Assembly: GCF_000725385.1 (NCBI RefSeq)
Contig: NZ_CP008884.1
Coordinates: 2,604,001 to 2,668,000 of the forward strand
Length of the DNA: 64,000 nucleotides
Direction: 5' to 3'
Origin: Dyella japonica A8
GTDB taxonomy: Bacteria; Pseudomonadota; Gammaproteobacteria; Xanthomonadales; Rhodanobacteraceae
The stretch's first letter is position 1. Every line of letters begins with the position of its first letter. Positions 9,259-19,328 of this stretch are shown in pieces. Under the pieces are notes generated by a model. It did not search any database. It saw only the letters and a program-made list of their open reading frames with translations, and had not been told where the DNA came from. A program made the translations under genes and the position numbers.

Positions 9259-12105
9259 TTATTCAGCCGCGTGGTCGGTGCCAACCGGCGCGACCAGTGC
9301 CTGCTCGACGAGTGCCGCCTGTTCGGCGACGTGGGTATTCAGATGACCCGCGGCCGGCGCCGGCGAACGCGCGCGACCGGCGTACGACAGGCTCTGCTTG
9401 CTGCCAATGCAGGCCTGCAGATGGTGGCGGATCTGGAACCACGCGCCCTGGTTCATCGGCTCTTCCTGGCACCAGATCACTTCCTTGGCGGAAGGATACT
9501 TTTCCAGTTCGGCCGTGACCTGCGGGCGCGGGAACGGATAGAGCTGTTCCACGCGCACGATGGCGACGTCGGTGAGACCGCGCTTCTCGGCGTCTTCCAG
9601 CAGGTCGTAGTAGACCTTGCCCGAGCAGAACACCACGCGCTTGACCTTCTTGGCGGCCACCTCGCGGTGTTCCGGGATCACCAGCTGGAAGCTGCCGTTG
9701 GCGAGTTCGTCCAGCGTGGACACGGCCAGCTTGTGGCGCAGCAGCGACTTGGGCGTCATCACGATCAGCGGCTTGCGCGTCGGGCGCACCATCTGGCGGC
9801 GGATCATGTGGAACGCCTGGGCCGGCGTGGTCGGCACGCAGACCTGCATGTTGTCCAGCGCGCACAGCTGCAGGAAGCGCTCCAGGCGGGCGGAGGAGTG
9901 CTCCGGACCCTGGCCTTCATAGCCGTGGGGCAGGAACAGTGCCAGGCCGCACAGGCGGTTCCACTTCGCTTCGCCCGAGCTGATGAACTGGTCGATCACC
10001 ACCTGCGCGCCGTTGGCGAAGTCGCCGAACTGGCCTTCCCAGATGTGCAGGGTGTAGGGGTCGGTGGTGGCGTGGCCGTACTCGAACGCCATGACCGCTT
10101 CTTCGCTGAGCAGCGAGTCGATCACTTCCACGTCGGCGCCGGAGCGCACGTCGGCCAACGGCATGTAGGTGTAGCCGGTCTTCTGGTCATGCAGCACGGC
10201 ATGACGATGGAAGAACGTGCCGCGACCCACGTCCTGGCCCACCAGGCGCAGGTTGTAGTTCTCGTCGATAAGCGAGGCGTAGGCCAGGTTCTCGGCGAAG
10301 CCCCAGTCGCCCGGCAGCTCGCCCGCGGCCATCTTGGCGCGGTCGTCGTAGATCTTGGCCACGCGCGACTGCAGCGTCATGTCCTTGGGCGTCACCAGGA
10401 TCTGGTTGGCCAGCTCGACCAGACGCTGCTTGGGGTAACCGGTCGGGGTCTCGGTGGACAGCTTGCCGCCGATGAACTTGTCCCAGTCGACCTCGATGTC
10501 CTTGATGAGCGACGTGGTCAGCTCGGTCATCGGCTCGCCAGCCTCGAGGCGGTTGCGGTAGTCCTCGAACATCTTCTGCCCGTCGCCGTCGGCGATCACG
10601 CCCTGCTTGACCAGCTCCTGCGCGTACAGATCGCGGGTGGTCGGGCGCTTGCGGATGATCTGGTACATCACCGGCTGCGTGGCGGCGGGCTCGTCGGCCT
10701 CGTTGTGGCCGTGGCGGCGGTAGCACACCAGGTCGATCACCACGTCCTTGCGGAACTGCTTGCGGAAATCGTAGGCCAGGCGCGTGGCCTGGATTACCGC
10801 TTCCGGGTCATCGCCGTTCACGTGGAACACCGGCGCGTTGACCATCTTGGCCAGGTCGGTGCAGTACAGCGTGGAGCGGGTGTCCTGCGGGTTCGACGTG
10901 GTAAAGCCCACCTGGTTGTTCACCACGATGTGCAGGCTGCCGCCGATCTTGAAGCCGCGGGCCTGGGACATGTTGAACAGTTCCATGTTCACGCCCTGGC
11001 CGGCCAGCGCCGAGTCGCCGTGCACGATGACGGCCATCGACTGCTTGCGCTCGGTGTCGCGGCGGCGGATCTGGCGCGAATGCACCGAGCCGGCCACCAC
11101 CGGGTTGACGATCTCAAGGTGCGACGGGTTGAACGCCAGCGCCACGTGGGTGCCGCCATTCGGCGTCTTGACGTCGGCGGAGAAGCCCATGTGGTACTTC
11201 ACGTCGCCCGAGTGGGCCGGATCATCCGGATGGTCCCACTTGCCTTCGAACTCGTTGAACAGGGTGCGCGGCGGCTTGCCCAGGATGTTGACCAGCATGT
11301 TGAGGCGGCCGCGGTGGGCCATGCCGATCACGACTTCCTTGATGCCGTTGTCGCCGGCGGCGCGGACCATGTCGTCCACCATCGGGATCAGGCTGTCGCC
11401 GCCTTCCAGCGAGAAGCGCTTCTGGCCGACGTACTTGGTGTGCAGGTAGCGCTCAAGGCCTTCGGCGGCGGTCAGCTCGGCGAGGACACGCTTCTTGCCC
11501 GCGGCGTCGAGGCCGGCGCTGCCGTTGGCCTGCTCCAGGCGGGTGTAGATCCAGTTGCGCTGCTCATGGTTGCTGATGTGCATGAACTCGACGCCGAGGG
11601 TGTTGGTGTACACCTTCTTCAGTCGAGCCAGCAGATCGCGCAGCTTCATGCGCTGGCCGCCACCGGCGAAGTTGCCGCAGTCGAACTCGGTATCCAGGTC
11701 GGCGTCGGACAGACCGTGGAACGAGGGTTCCAGATCCGGAGCCGGCAGCTTCTCGGCCAGGCCGAGCGGGTCGAGGTTCGAGGCCAGGTGGCCGCGCGAA
11801 CGGTAGGCGGTAAGGATGCGCAGCACGCCGGCCTGCTTGCGGGCGTGGGCGTCGTCGACAGGGCCTGCGGCGACGGCAACACCGTTACGGCGCTGCTTTT
11901 GCGCGGCCTCTATACGCGCAATGGCCGCAGAGTGGGGCACGTCCCCCGACTCGCGGCCTTTGAAAGTCTCGAAATATTTGCTCCAGGTGGCATCGACCGA
12001 CGAAGGGTCTGCCAACCACGATTCATAGAGCTGTTCAACGTAATCGGCGTTGCCGCCGGCGAGTTGGGAGGATTCGAAAAACTCGCGGATCAGATTAGTG
12101 CTCAC
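9259..12105 (-). CDS. sucA: 2-oxoglutarate dehydrogenase E1 component
   Basis: The thiamine diphosphate-dependent decarboxylase that commits 2-oxoglutarate to succinyl-CoA in the TCA cycle. The protein is 948 residues, close to the family length. Visible signatures are the N-terminal E2-binding segment, HRGRLNMLVN, the ThDP-binding region ending YRRHGHNEADEP, the LPHGYEGQGPEHSSARLERF active-site stretch, and the C-terminal WCQEEPMNQGAW. The start is GTG 12105 (MSTNLIREFFESS). First gene of the string sucA-sucB-lpd, with a terminator-like hairpin after it. Confidence 0.97.
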   Translation of the reverse strand: MSTNLIREFFESSQLAGGNADYVEQLYESWLADPSSVDATWSKYFETFKGRESGDVPHSAAIARIEAAQKQRRNGVAVAAGPVDDAHARKQAGVLRILTAYRSRGHLASNLDPLGLAEKLPAPDLEPSFHGLSDADLDTEFDCGNFAGGGQRMKLRDLLARLKKVYTNTLGVEFMHISNHEQRNWIYTRLEQANGSAGLDAAGKKRVLAELTAAEGLERYLHTKYVGQKRFSLEGGDSLIPMVDDMVRAAGDNGIKEVVIGMAHRGRLNMLVNILGKPPRTLFNEFEGKWDHPDDPAHSGDVKYHMGFSADVKTPNGGTHVALAFNPSHLEIVNPVVAGSVHSRQIRRRDTERKQSMAVIVHGDSALAGQGVNMELFNMSQARGFKIGGSLHIVVNNQVGFTTSNPQDTRSTLYCTDLAKMVNAPVFHVNGDDPEAVIQATRLAYDFRKQFRKDVVIDLVCYRRHGHNEADEPAATQPVMYQIIRKRPTTRDLYAQELVKQGVIADGDGQKMFEDYRNRLEAGEPMTELTTSLIKDIEVDWDKFIGGKLSTETPTGYPKQRLVELANQILVTPKDMTLQSRVAKIYDDRAKMAAGELPGDWGFAENLAYASLIDENYNLRLVGQDVGRGTFFHRHAVLHDQKTGYTYMPLADVRSGADVEVIDSLLSEEAVMAFEYGHATTDPYTLHIWEGQFGDFANGAQVVIDQFISSGEAKWNRLCGLALFLPHGYEGQGPEHSSARLERFLQLCALDNMQVCVPTTPAQAFHMIRRQMVRPTRKPLIVMTPKSLLRHKLAVSTLDELANGSFQLVIPEHREVAAKKVKRVVFCSGKVYYDLLEDAEKRGLTDVAIVRVEQLYPFPRPQVTAELEKYPSAKEVIWCQEEPMNQGAWFQIRHHLQACIGSKQSLSYAGRARSPAPAAGHLNTHVAEQAALVEQALVAPVGTDHAAE

Positions 12106-12180
12106 GTCACCACCGGTGAGGAAGGGAGGCTTGCAGCGCTCCGGCCGGGGTTGGCCGGATGGCTGGGAAAAATCCCGTTA

Positions 12181-12211
12181 ATTATAGCCTTGGGCTGCTG
12201 CGACGCGGCAA
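12181..12211 (-). promoter_or_regulatory. candidate sigma-70 promoter for sucA
   Basis: On the minus strand a perfect TATAAT (12181-12186) lies about 75 bases before the sucA start. The best -35 match is TTGCCG (12206-12211) with a long 19-base spacer. The -10 is convincing, the -35 weak. Confidence 0.4.
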
Positions 12212-12365
12212 CCCAAAAGACGCACTTCAGATGGGGTCATCGGACGATATTTCGAGTTTCCGGGTACCGACCATCGTCGTAGGCCACGGATTTGAACGGT
12301 GAAGGACGCGTTTTGCAGCGATGTGGCCGTGGCGGGCATGGACGCGCCGGCCGTTCAGCCTGCGG

Positions 12366-12899
12366 CTAAAGATCGAGCGGCTGCCAGGCCGTGGCGCGGG
12401 CCGAGCGCTCCCACACATCGTTGAAATGCTGGAGCAGGGGCGCCTGGGTGGCGCGATCGGCGGTGGAGGCGCGACCGTCCGTGCGACGCGCGTCCGGCTG
12501 GAACAGGTAGCCGCCCTGATCGGTCAGCAGGTAGGACGAGGCGTAGGCCAGATCCACATCTTCCAGCGGTGCGCGCACCAGCACCATGCTGGGCAGGCGC
12601 TGAGCCAGGGCGATGAGGCGATGGTTGTCGCGCAAGGCCTCTTCCGGCGCGTGCAGGATCAGGCGGATCTCCGCGCCGCGGCCGGAGGTGGCGATGCGCC
12701 GGAGCTCCGCCAGCTCGGGCGGCGTACCGTAGACGTCATCGGGGAGCAGCGGCTGGTAGATGGCAACGCGTCGCCGGGCGTCGGTGAGCAGGCGCAGGCG
12801 GGCCGCGGCCACTTCCGCACGGCTGCCGGCTACCAGGGGCGGCGTGGCCGAGGCCTGCCCGCTGTCCGCGCCTTCCCCATGGACGCCCGGGCCGCTCAT
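12366..12899 (-). CDS. DUF7931-like conserved hypothetical protein
   Basis: A 177-residue soluble protein with no transmembrane segment. The recognisable stretch runs from RRRVAIYQPLLPDDVYG through IRLILHAPEEALRDNHRLI to YLLTDQGGYLFQPD. This resembles a phospholipase D-like half fold without the HKD catalytic motif, and xanthomonad proteins annotated DUF7931. Its start codon overlaps the roxA stop by four bases (ATGA), so it is translationally coupled to the ribosomal oxygenase. No function is proposed. Confidence 0.65.
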   Translation of the reverse strand: MSGPGVHGEGADSGQASATPPLVAGSRAEVAAARLRLLTDARRRVAIYQPLLPDDVYGTPPELAELRRIATSGRGAEIRLILHAPEEALRDNHRLIALAQRLPSMVLVRAPLEDVDLAYASSYLLTDQGGYLFQPDARRTDGRASTADRATQAPLLQHFNDVWERSARATAWQPLDL

Positions 12900-14089
12900 C
12901 GCCGGCGGGGCTTGTGCGCGACCAGGTGGCCGTCGTTGACCAGGGCAAGCAGGATGGCCAGCTCGTCCGCCGGTGCCGACTTGCCCGGGGTGAGCTCACG
13001 CGCCTGGCAAAGGCCCTCGGCAAGCGCCATCGTGGTCGGATAGGCATGCCCGTTGACGAACAGGGTCGCGCCTTTCTTGCCGCGCGCCCACGCCATGCGT
13101 GCCCAGGGGTGGCGAAGCAGGCTGGCGCCGCCATCCAGCTGCTTGCGCAGGGCCGCCTCGGCCAGTTCCTTCTCCGGCGGCACCGGCGCCCGGGCGTTGC
13201 GGTAACGGGTGATGAAACGACCGAACCAATCGGTCAGGGTGGCGTCGTCCAGTGCCGACGCAAAGGGCAGGGCCTGCCGGAGGCGGGCCAGGGCGGTGCG
13301 GTCGATCTCGCCGGCGGACTTGGCCGGGGCAAGGTCGGGGTCCGTGTAGCGCAGCTCGTCGGGTAGGCGTTCGGCGAGGTAGTCCGCCAGGTCGCCAGTC
13401 AACTCGGCCTGCGAGGGCGCGCGCATGCCCACCGAGATGGTCAGGCAGGGGCCGCCGAAGGCCACGCCGTCATGCGGCACGCCGGGCGGCAGGTAGAGCA
13501 TGTCGCCGGGTTCGAGCAACCATTCGTGGTCAGGCTCGAATACGCTCAGTTGCTTGAGTTCGACGTCGGGACGGAAGTCCTTGGGGGCGTCCGGGTTGGT
13601 GTCGATGGCCCAGTGCCGCTGGCCCAGGCCCTGCAGCAGAAACACGTCGTACTGGTCCACGTGGGGGCCCACACCGCCGCCGGGCTCGGCGTACGAAATC
13701 ATGATGTCGTCCAGGCGCCAGCTTGGCAGGAAGCGGAAGTCTTCCAGCAGGGCGGCCACGTCGGCGTCCCACTTGTCCACGTCCTGCACCAGCAGGGTCC
13801 AGTTCTTGTTGGGCGTGCTGGCGAAGTCCTTCTCGGTCAGCGGGCCGGTCTTCACCTTCCAGCGGTCGCGATTCTCGTCGTGGATGATCAGGCGGGACAG
13901 CGCCGTTTCCTCCAGCGCCAGGCCGGCCAGGTCGTCCGGCTCGATGGGCGAGACGAAATCGGGAAAAGCCTGGCGGATCAGCAGCGGGCGCTTCTGCCAG
14001 TAGTCGCGCAGGAACTGGGCGGGGCTCATGCCCAGCGGCTGCTTGGCGCTGCCGCGGACTTCGATGGGGAGGGCGGGTGTTTTGGTCAT
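12896..14089 (-). CDS. roxA: ribosomal protein uL16 arginine hydroxylase RoxA (cupin, YcfD type)
   Basis: A JmjC/cupin-type Fe(II), 2-oxoglutarate-dependent oxygenase that hydroxylates an arginine of ribosomal protein L16. The iron-binding triad is visible as His143 and Asp145 in GPHVDQYDVF, plus His206 in PPGVPHDGVA. The N-terminal MSPAQFLRDYWQKRPLLIRQ is typical of YcfD. A winged-helix-like C-terminal domain follows, giving 397 residues, about the family length. It overlaps the downstream DUF7931-like gene by four bases. Confidence 0.88.
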   Translation of the reverse strand: MTKTPALPIEVRGSAKQPLGMSPAQFLRDYWQKRPLLIRQAFPDFVSPIEPDDLAGLALEETALSRLIIHDENRDRWKVKTGPLTEKDFASTPNKNWTLLVQDVDKWDADVAALLEDFRFLPSWRLDDIMISYAEPGGGVGPHVDQYDVFLLQGLGQRHWAIDTNPDAPKDFRPDVELKQLSVFEPDHEWLLEPGDMLYLPPGVPHDGVAFGGPCLTISVGMRAPSQAELTGDLADYLAERLPDELRYTDPDLAPAKSAGEIDRTALARLRQALPFASALDDATLTDWFGRFITRYRNARAPVPPEKELAEAALRKQLDGGASLLRHPWARMAWARGKKGATLFVNGHAYPTTMALAEGLCQARELTPGKSAPADELAILLALVNDGHLVAHKPRRR

Positions 14090-14133
14090 CCCGCCATTCT
14101 ATGCGAAGGCGATGACGGCCCTGTTGACCGCCG

Positions 14134-14883
14134 TCAGTGCGACAGCAGGGTGTGCGCGATGTTGTTGATGCCGATGGCTAGCACCGCCAGCGCAGCAAGG
14201 ATGGTGGCCACGCGGGGCGGCATCCGGCGGGCCAGCACGGCGCTGAGCGGTGCCGCCACCACGCCGCCCACGATCAGCCCGGCCACGGACGCGCCGTGCG
14301 GAAAGCCCACGTGCACGAAGAAGCTGATGCTGGCGACCGCACTCACCACGCACTTGGCCAAGTGGACGGTGCCGATGACCATGCGGGGGCGCACCCCGCG
14401 TGCCACCAGCGTGGTGACGGTCAGCGCGCTCCAGCCGCCCCCGGCCACGGCGTCGGCAAAGCCGGCGACCAGCCCCAGCGGGCGGCTGACGGGCGGAGTG
14501 TCCTCGTGCAGGCGCTGGCGGCGCTGGGGGCGGAGCAGCAGGAACAGGCCCATGCCGATCAGGTAGGGCGTCAGCGCCAGCTTCATCCAGACCGCCGGGA
14601 CATGGCTGACCACGTAGGCGCCCGCGGTGGCGCCGATGGCGCCCGGGATCACCAGCGCCCAGAACAGCCGCTTGATCACGTTGCCGGCCATGACGTGGCT
14701 GATCCCCGAGGCGCCACAGGTCAGCGTTTCCGCGTAATGCACGCTGGCGCTGGCCATGGCGGGCGGAATGCCCAGGGCCAGCAGCATGGCCGCCGAGGTG
14801 ACGCCATAGGCCATGCCCAGCGCGCCGTCGACCAGCTGGGCCAGCACGCCGATGGCGGCGGAGATGAGGAAGTCCGTGGGCAT
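14134..14883 (-). CDS. TauE/SafE family permease (putative sulfite/sulfur-anion exporter)
   Basis: A 249-residue inner-membrane protein with about seven or eight hydrophobic segments and the internal duplication typical of TauE/SafE: ISAAIGVLAQLVDGALGMAYG in the first half is echoed by GLVAGFADAVAGGGWSALT in the second. Family members export sulfite, sulfoacetate or related anions. It is divergent from cysJ across a 158-base spacer with candidate operators, so co-regulation with sulfate assimilation and relief of excess sulfite is an attractive inference, not proven. Confidence 0.8.
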   Translation of the reverse strand: MPTDFLISAAIGVLAQLVDGALGMAYGVTSAAMLLALGIPPAMASASVHYAETLTCGASGISHVMAGNVIKRLFWALVIPGAIGATAGAYVVSHVPAVWMKLALTPYLIGMGLFLLLRPQRRQRLHEDTPPVSRPLGLVAGFADAVAGGGWSALTVTTLVARGVRPRMVIGTVHLAKCVVSAVASISFFVHVGFPHGASVAGLIVGGVVAAPLSAVLARRMPPRVATILAALAVLAIGINNIAHTLLSH

Positions 14884-14962
14884 GAACCTGAACGTGGTGA
14901 GGACGGGCCCAGTTTACGCGGTGCCTGCCGCGGATGGGAAATAAGCCCGCGGACATAAGGTT

Positions 14963-15026
14963 ATGACAACACGTCCTTTCACATGACAAAACGTGATGAC
15001 TACTTTGGGTGTCCAGATGTCTGGAC
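14963..15026. promoter_or_regulatory. candidate operators upstream of cysJ
   Basis: Two direct repeats ATGACAACACGT (14963-14974) and ATGACAAAACGT (14983-14994) are 20 bases apart, two helical turns. They are followed by the inverted repeat GTCCAGA-TG-TCTGGAC (15011-15026). The AGATGTCT inside it differs by one base from the AGACGTCT found upstream of cysG. The array lies between divergent TauE/SafE and cysJ genes. The protein that binds is unknown; CysB is the obvious suspect for part of it. Confidence 0.5.
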
Positions 15027-15041
15027 GTCCAAAGGTGGACC

Positions 15042-16844
15042 GTGAACGCCGTCGTCGCAATGCAAACCGGGCTGGCCTCCATCGACAGCGACAAGCTGTC
15101 GTCACTGGAGCGGCTGGCCGACGGACTCGGCCCCGCCGAGCTTTACTGGATCGCCGCGTGGAGCGCCGCCCGTGCCGAGCAGGTGCGGCATGGCACCGTA
15201 CCGGTGCAGGCGGCCAAGGCCACGGGCGAACGGCTCACCATTCTCTATGGTAGCCAGACCGGCCAGGCCAAGCGCCTCGCCACCCAGCTGAGCACACGCG
15301 CTGAAGCCGCCGGGCTGGCCGTTCGCCTGGTCCGGGCCGACAGCTATCCCCAGCGGGACCTCGCCAAGGAAACCCATCTCGCCGTCGTGATCTCCACGCA
15401 GGGCGATGCCGAGCCGCCGGACGACGCACGCGGCCTGGTCGAGTTCATTCTCGGCAAGCGTGCCCCGAAACTGCCCGGCCTGCAGTACACGGTGCTCGGG
15501 CTTGGCGACTCGAGCTACCCGCAGTTCTGCGCGATCGGCCGCCAACTGGACGCGCGCTTTGCCGAACTGGGCGCCTCGCGCTTCGCGCCACTGGGCGAAG
15601 CTGACGTGGACATCGATGCCGTCGCCGCGCCGTGGGCGGAACACGCACTCGATCAGGCGAAGAAGGTGCTGGGCGCCACGCAGCCCGTGGCGCGCGTGGC
15701 GAACCTGCAGCCGGTGCCCTCGCGCGTCGCTTACACTCGTGAACATCCTTTTGCGGCAAGCGTGCTCGACAATCAGGCCATCGTGGCGCGCGACGCCGGT
15801 CGCGATATTCGCCACGTGGAACTCTCGCTGGAAGGCTCCGGCCTGAGCTACGAACCCGGCGACGCCATTGGCGTGTGGCCGGAGAATCCGCCGGCGCTGG
15901 TCGACCAGTGGCTCACGCTGCTGAAGCTGGATGGCGAACAGCCGGTACACCACGACGGCAGGGAATTGCCTTTGCGCCGTTGGCTTTCGCATGAGCGCGA
16001 ACTGACGCGCCTGAGCCGACCGCTGATCGCCGCCGTGGCCGATGCCAGCGGCGACGAGAAACTGGCCGGCCTGCTGCGGCCGGACCGCTCGGCCAGCCTG
16101 GCCGCACTGCTGGCGGAAGACCAGCCGATCGACCTGTGGCGTCGTCACCCCGCCGAATGGGCAGCCGACGAACTGGTGGCCGTGTTGCGCCCGCAGACGC
16201 CGCGGCTGTACTCCATCGCTTCCAGCCAGAAGGCGGTGGGTGATGAAGTGCACCTGACGGTCGCGGTGGTGGATTACGAGGCGTATGGCGAGCGCCATTG
16301 GGGCGCGGCGTCCTCCTTCATCGCGGCGGCTGGCGACGATCACCGCGTGCCGGTCTTCATCGAGGAAAACGAGCGCTTCCGACTGCCCAAGGACAGCGCG
16401 CGCGACGTCATCATGATCGGCCCGGGCACTGGCGTGGCGCCGTTCCGCGCCTTCGTGCAGGAGCGCCGCGAAACCGGCGCGGGTGGGCGCAACTGGCTGT
16501 TCTTCGGCAACCGCCACTTCACCCGCGATTTTCTCTACCAGATCGAATGGCAGGCGGCGTTGCGTGACGGCTCGCTGGATCGCCTGGACCTGGCTTTCTC
16601 GCGCGACGGCGACGCCAAGGTCTACGTGCAGCAGCGCATCCGAGAGCAGGGGCGCGACTTGTATGCCTGGTTGCAGGAAGGCGCCCACATTTACGTGTGC
16701 GGCGACGCCAACTTCATGGCGAAGGACGTGCATGCCGCACTGCTCGACGTGGCCGTGACGCACGGTGGCCTTTCGCAGGAACACGCCAGGGAATGGTTGT
16801 CCGACCTACTGCAGCAGGGGCGCTACGCCCGCGACGTGTACTGA
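15042..16844 (+). CDS. cysJ: sulfite reductase (NADPH) flavoprotein alpha subunit
   Basis: Carries electrons from NADPH through FAD and FMN to the CysI hemoprotein. The N-terminal flavodoxin domain shows the FMN loop [25 protein letters not shown] and [12 protein letters not shown]. The reductase half has RLYSIASSQ for [15 protein letters not shown] and [15 protein letters not shown] for NADPH, and the C-terminal YARDVY. GTG 15042 is preferred (AAAGG six bases upstream), giving 600 residues against 599 in E. coli; ATG 15060 is an alternative. First gene of cysJ-cysI-cysH-sat/cysC. Confidence 0.95.
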   Translation: MNAVVAMQTGLASIDSDKLSSLERLADGLGPAELYWIAAWSAARAEQVRHGTVPVQAAKATGERLTILYGSQTGQAKRLATQLSTRAEAAGLAVRLVRADSYPQRDLAKETHLAVVISTQGDAEPPDDARGLVEFILGKRAPKLPGLQYTVLGLGDSSYPQFCAIGRQLDARFAELGASRFAPLGEADVDIDAVAAPWAEHALDQAKKVLGATQPVARVANLQPVPSRVAYTREHPFAASVLDNQAIVARDAGRDIRHVELSLEGSGLSYEPGDAIGVWPENPPALVDQWLTLLKLDGEQPVHHDGRELPLRRWLSHERELTRLSRPLIAAVADASGDEKLAGLLRPDRSASLAALLAEDQPIDLWRRHPAEWAADELVAVLRPQTPRLYSIASSQKAVGDEVHLTVAVVDYEAYGERHWGAASSFIAAAGDDHRVPVFIEENERFRLPKDSARDVIMIGPGTGVAPFRAFVQERRETGAGGRNWLFFGNRHFTRDFLYQIEWQAALRDGSLDRLDLAFSRDGDAKVYVQQRIREQGRDLYAWLQEGAHIYVCGDANFMAKDVHAALLDVAVTHGGLSQEHAREWLSDLLQQGRYARDVY

Positions 16845-16845
16845 C

Positions 16846-18540
16846 ATGACGACACCGCTTTCCGATCTCGAACGCATCAAGGTCAACAGCCGCTATCTGC
16901 GCGGTTCCATCGCGGAGGGTCTGCGCGATCCGGTCACCAACGCAATCAGCGACGATGACAACAAGCTGCTGAAGTTCCACGGTAGCTACCTGCAGGACGA
17001 TCGCGACCTGCGCGAAGAACGCCGCAAGCAGAAACTGGAACCTGCCTACTCCTTCATGTTGCGCGCGCGCCTGCCGTCCGGTGTGGTGACGCCCGCGCAG
17101 TGGCTGGTGTTCGACCGCATCGCCCGCGAGCACGCCAATGGCACGCTGCGCATCACCACGCGCCAGACCTTCCAGTGGCACGGCATCATCAAGAACCACC
17201 TCAAGCCGACCATGGCAGCCATCCATGAGGCGTTGGCGACCACCATCGCCGCGTGCGGCGACGTGGTCCGCAATGTGGTGAGCACGCCCAATCCGGTGGA
17301 ATCATCCGCGCATGCGCTCGCCTACGCATGGGCCACGCGCCTGTCCGAAGAGCTGTCGCCACGCACGCGGGCCTATCACGAGATTTGGCTGGACGGTGAG
17401 CCGCTCGTTGGCGAGCCGAAGGACGAGGAACCGCTGTACGGGCGCACCTACCTGCCGCGCAAGTTCAAGATTGGCCTGGCCATACCGCCACTCAACGATA
17501 TCGATGTATTCGCCCAGGATCTGGGCCTTATCGCCATCATCGAGCAGGGCGAGCTGACGGGCTTCAATGTCGCCATTGGCGGTGGCATGGGCGCCACGCA
17601 TGGCGATCCCAGCACCTATCCACGGCTGGCGAGCGTCATCGGCTTCACCACGCCCGATCGCCTGTTCGCGGTCGCCGAGACCATCGTGGCCGTGCAGCGC
17701 GACTGGGGCAACCGCAACGAGCGCAAGCACGCGCGGCTGAAGTACACCCTCGATCACCGGGGCCTGGATGCCTTCAAGGCGGAGCTCGAGCAACGCCTGG
17801 GTTTCGCGCTGGAGCCGGCGCGTGCCTATCGCTTCGACCATAACGGCGACCGCTATGGCTGGATCGAAGGCGAGGATGGTCGTTGGCACCTGACGTTGCA
17901 GATCGAGTCCGGCCGGCTCGCCGACGTGGGCGAGCACCGCTGGCTCAGCGGCTTGCGCGAGCTGGCGAAGGTGCATGACGGCGATTTCCGCATGACCTGC
18001 AACCAGAACGTGATCGTCGCCAACGTGGCGGCGGATCAACGTGCGCGCATCGACGCCATCGTGGCGGCGCACGGCCTGGATGGATACCGCACGCAGAGCG
18101 GCATCCGCAAGCATGCGATTGCCTGCGTGGCCTTGCCCACCTGCGGCCTGGCCATGGCGGAAAGCGAGCGCTATCTGCCGCAACTGCTCCCCAGACTCGA
18201 GGCATTGCTGGAGGCGCACGGTTTGCGCGATGCGCCGATCCTTCTGCGTCTGTCGGGATGCCCGAACGGTTGCTCGCGCCCCTATCTCGGCGAGATCGCC
18301 TTGGTGGGGCGTGGCCCCGGGCGCTATGACCTTCGCCTCGGCGCGGATTTCCGCGGAGAACGCCTGAACCAGCTCTACCGGGAGAACGTGGACGAGCCCT
18401 CGATTCTCGAGGCACTGGCGCCGCTGTTCGCCAACTATGCAAGCGGTCGCGTCGACCAGGAAGGCTTCGGCGACTTCCTGCTGCGCACCGGCGTCATAAG
18501 CGCGAACACGCGCCGGATTCCCGCGGAGGTGGTGGCATGA
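16846..18540 (+). CDS. cysI: sulfite reductase hemoprotein beta subunit
   Basis: A 564-residue siroheme and [4Fe-4S] enzyme that reduces sulfite to sulfide by six electrons. Cluster and siroheme cysteines are visible in [18 protein letters not shown] and [12 protein letters not shown]. Substrate-binding basic residues appear in [16 protein letters not shown] 16846 follows the cysJ stop by one base. Its own stop overlaps the start of cysH by four bases. Siroheme is supplied by CysG, encoded 5 kb downstream. Confidence 0.96.
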   Translation: MTTPLSDLERIKVNSRYLRGSIAEGLRDPVTNAISDDDNKLLKFHGSYLQDDRDLREERRKQKLEPAYSFMLRARLPSGVVTPAQWLVFDRIAREHANGTLRITTRQTFQWHGIIKNHLKPTMAAIHEALATTIAACGDVVRNVVSTPNPVESSAHALAYAWATRLSEELSPRTRAYHEIWLDGEPLVGEPKDEEPLYGRTYLPRKFKIGLAIPPLNDIDVFAQDLGLIAIIEQGELTGFNVAIGGGMGATHGDPSTYPRLASVIGFTTPDRLFAVAETIVAVQRDWGNRNERKHARLKYTLDHRGLDAFKAELEQRLGFALEPARAYRFDHNGDRYGWIEGEDGRWHLTLQIESGRLADVGEHRWLSGLRELAKVHDGDFRMTCNQNVIVANVAADQRARIDAIVAAHGLDGYRTQSGIRKHAIACVALPTCGLAMAESERYLPQLLPRLEALLEAHGLRDAPILLRLSGCPNGCSRPYLGEIALVGRGPGRYDLRLGADFRGERLNQLYRENVDEPSILEALAPLFANYASGRVDQEGFGDFLLRTGVISANTRRIPAEVVA

Positions 18541-19259
18541 AACAGGCGTTGCTCGAGGATGCGCTGCACGATGCCAAGGCGCGGAATGAGCTCAATACGT
18601 GGCTGGGTACCCTGGATGCGGAGCAGCGCGTGGTCTGGGCACTGGCCTATGCGCCCGGGGCGCATGTGCTCTCTTCCAGTTTCGGCGCGCAGGCGGCTGT
18701 GTCCCTGCATTTGCTCACGCGGCAGCGGCCAGATCTGCCCGTGATCCTGATCGACACCGGCTACCTGTTTCCCGAGACCTATCGCTTCATCGACGAGCTG
18801 CGTGATCGCCTGTCGCTGAACCTCAGGATTTTCAGCGCCGAGGAAAGCCCGGCATGGCTGGAAGCGCGGGAAGGGCGACTGTGGGAGCAGGGCGTGGCGG
18901 GTATCGACCGCTACAACCAGCTGCGCAAGGTTGAGCCGATGCAGCGCGCCTTGCGCGAGCTGGGCGCGGGTTCGTGGTTTGCCGGCCTGCGCCGCAGCCA
19001 GGCGCGTACGCGTGCCGGTGTCCCGTTCGCCGAGCGTCGCGACGAGCGCTGGAAATTCCATCCCATCGCCGACTGGAGTGATCGCGACGTGGGCATGTAC
19101 CTGCGCAAGCACGGGCTGCCGTACCACCCGCTATGGGACCAGGGCTACATCTCCATCGGCGACGTGCATACCACGCACCGCTGGGAGCCCGGCACGGATG
19201 CCGACGCCACCCGTTTCTTCGGCCTGAAGCGCGAATGCGGACTTCACGGCCTGGTCTGA
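18537..19259 (+). CDS. cysH: phosphoadenylyl-sulfate (PAPS) reductase
   Basis: A 240-residue thioredoxin-dependent reductase converting PAPS to sulfite and PAP. The PP-loop region [14 protein letters not shown], the [12 protein letters not shown] stretch and [15 protein letters not shown] are present, and the C-terminal ECGLHG motif holds the catalytic cysteine. The paired cysteines that bind an iron-sulfur cluster in APS reductases are absent, so this is the PAPS-specific type, matching the APS kinase domain encoded next. Translationally coupled to cysI by ATGA overlap. Confidence 0.93.
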   Translation: MKQALLEDALHDAKARNELNTWLGTLDAEQRVVWALAYAPGAHVLSSSFGAQAAVSLHLLTRQRPDLPVILIDTGYLFPETYRFIDELRDRLSLNLRIFSAEESPAWLEAREGRLWEQGVAGIDRYNQLRKVEPMQRALRELGAGSWFAGLRRSQARTRAGVPFAERRDERWKFHPIADWSDRDVGMYLRKHGLPYHPLWDQGYISIGDVHTTHRWEPGTDADATRFFGLKRECGLHGLV

Positions 19260-19328
19260 CCGAAGCACACAAGAACCGATCCGGCGCCTGACGCCGGTCG
19301 CCGCCCCGCCCGAACAAAGACACACACC

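Noticed and set aside
9271-12282. 1003-codon open frame antisense to sucA, and similar long antisense frames over sucB, lpd, cysJ, bcsC and others
   Set aside because: Typical shadows of high-GC coding strands: skewed composition rich in His, Arg, Gly and Val, and no motifs, while the opposite strand encodes clear enzymes.
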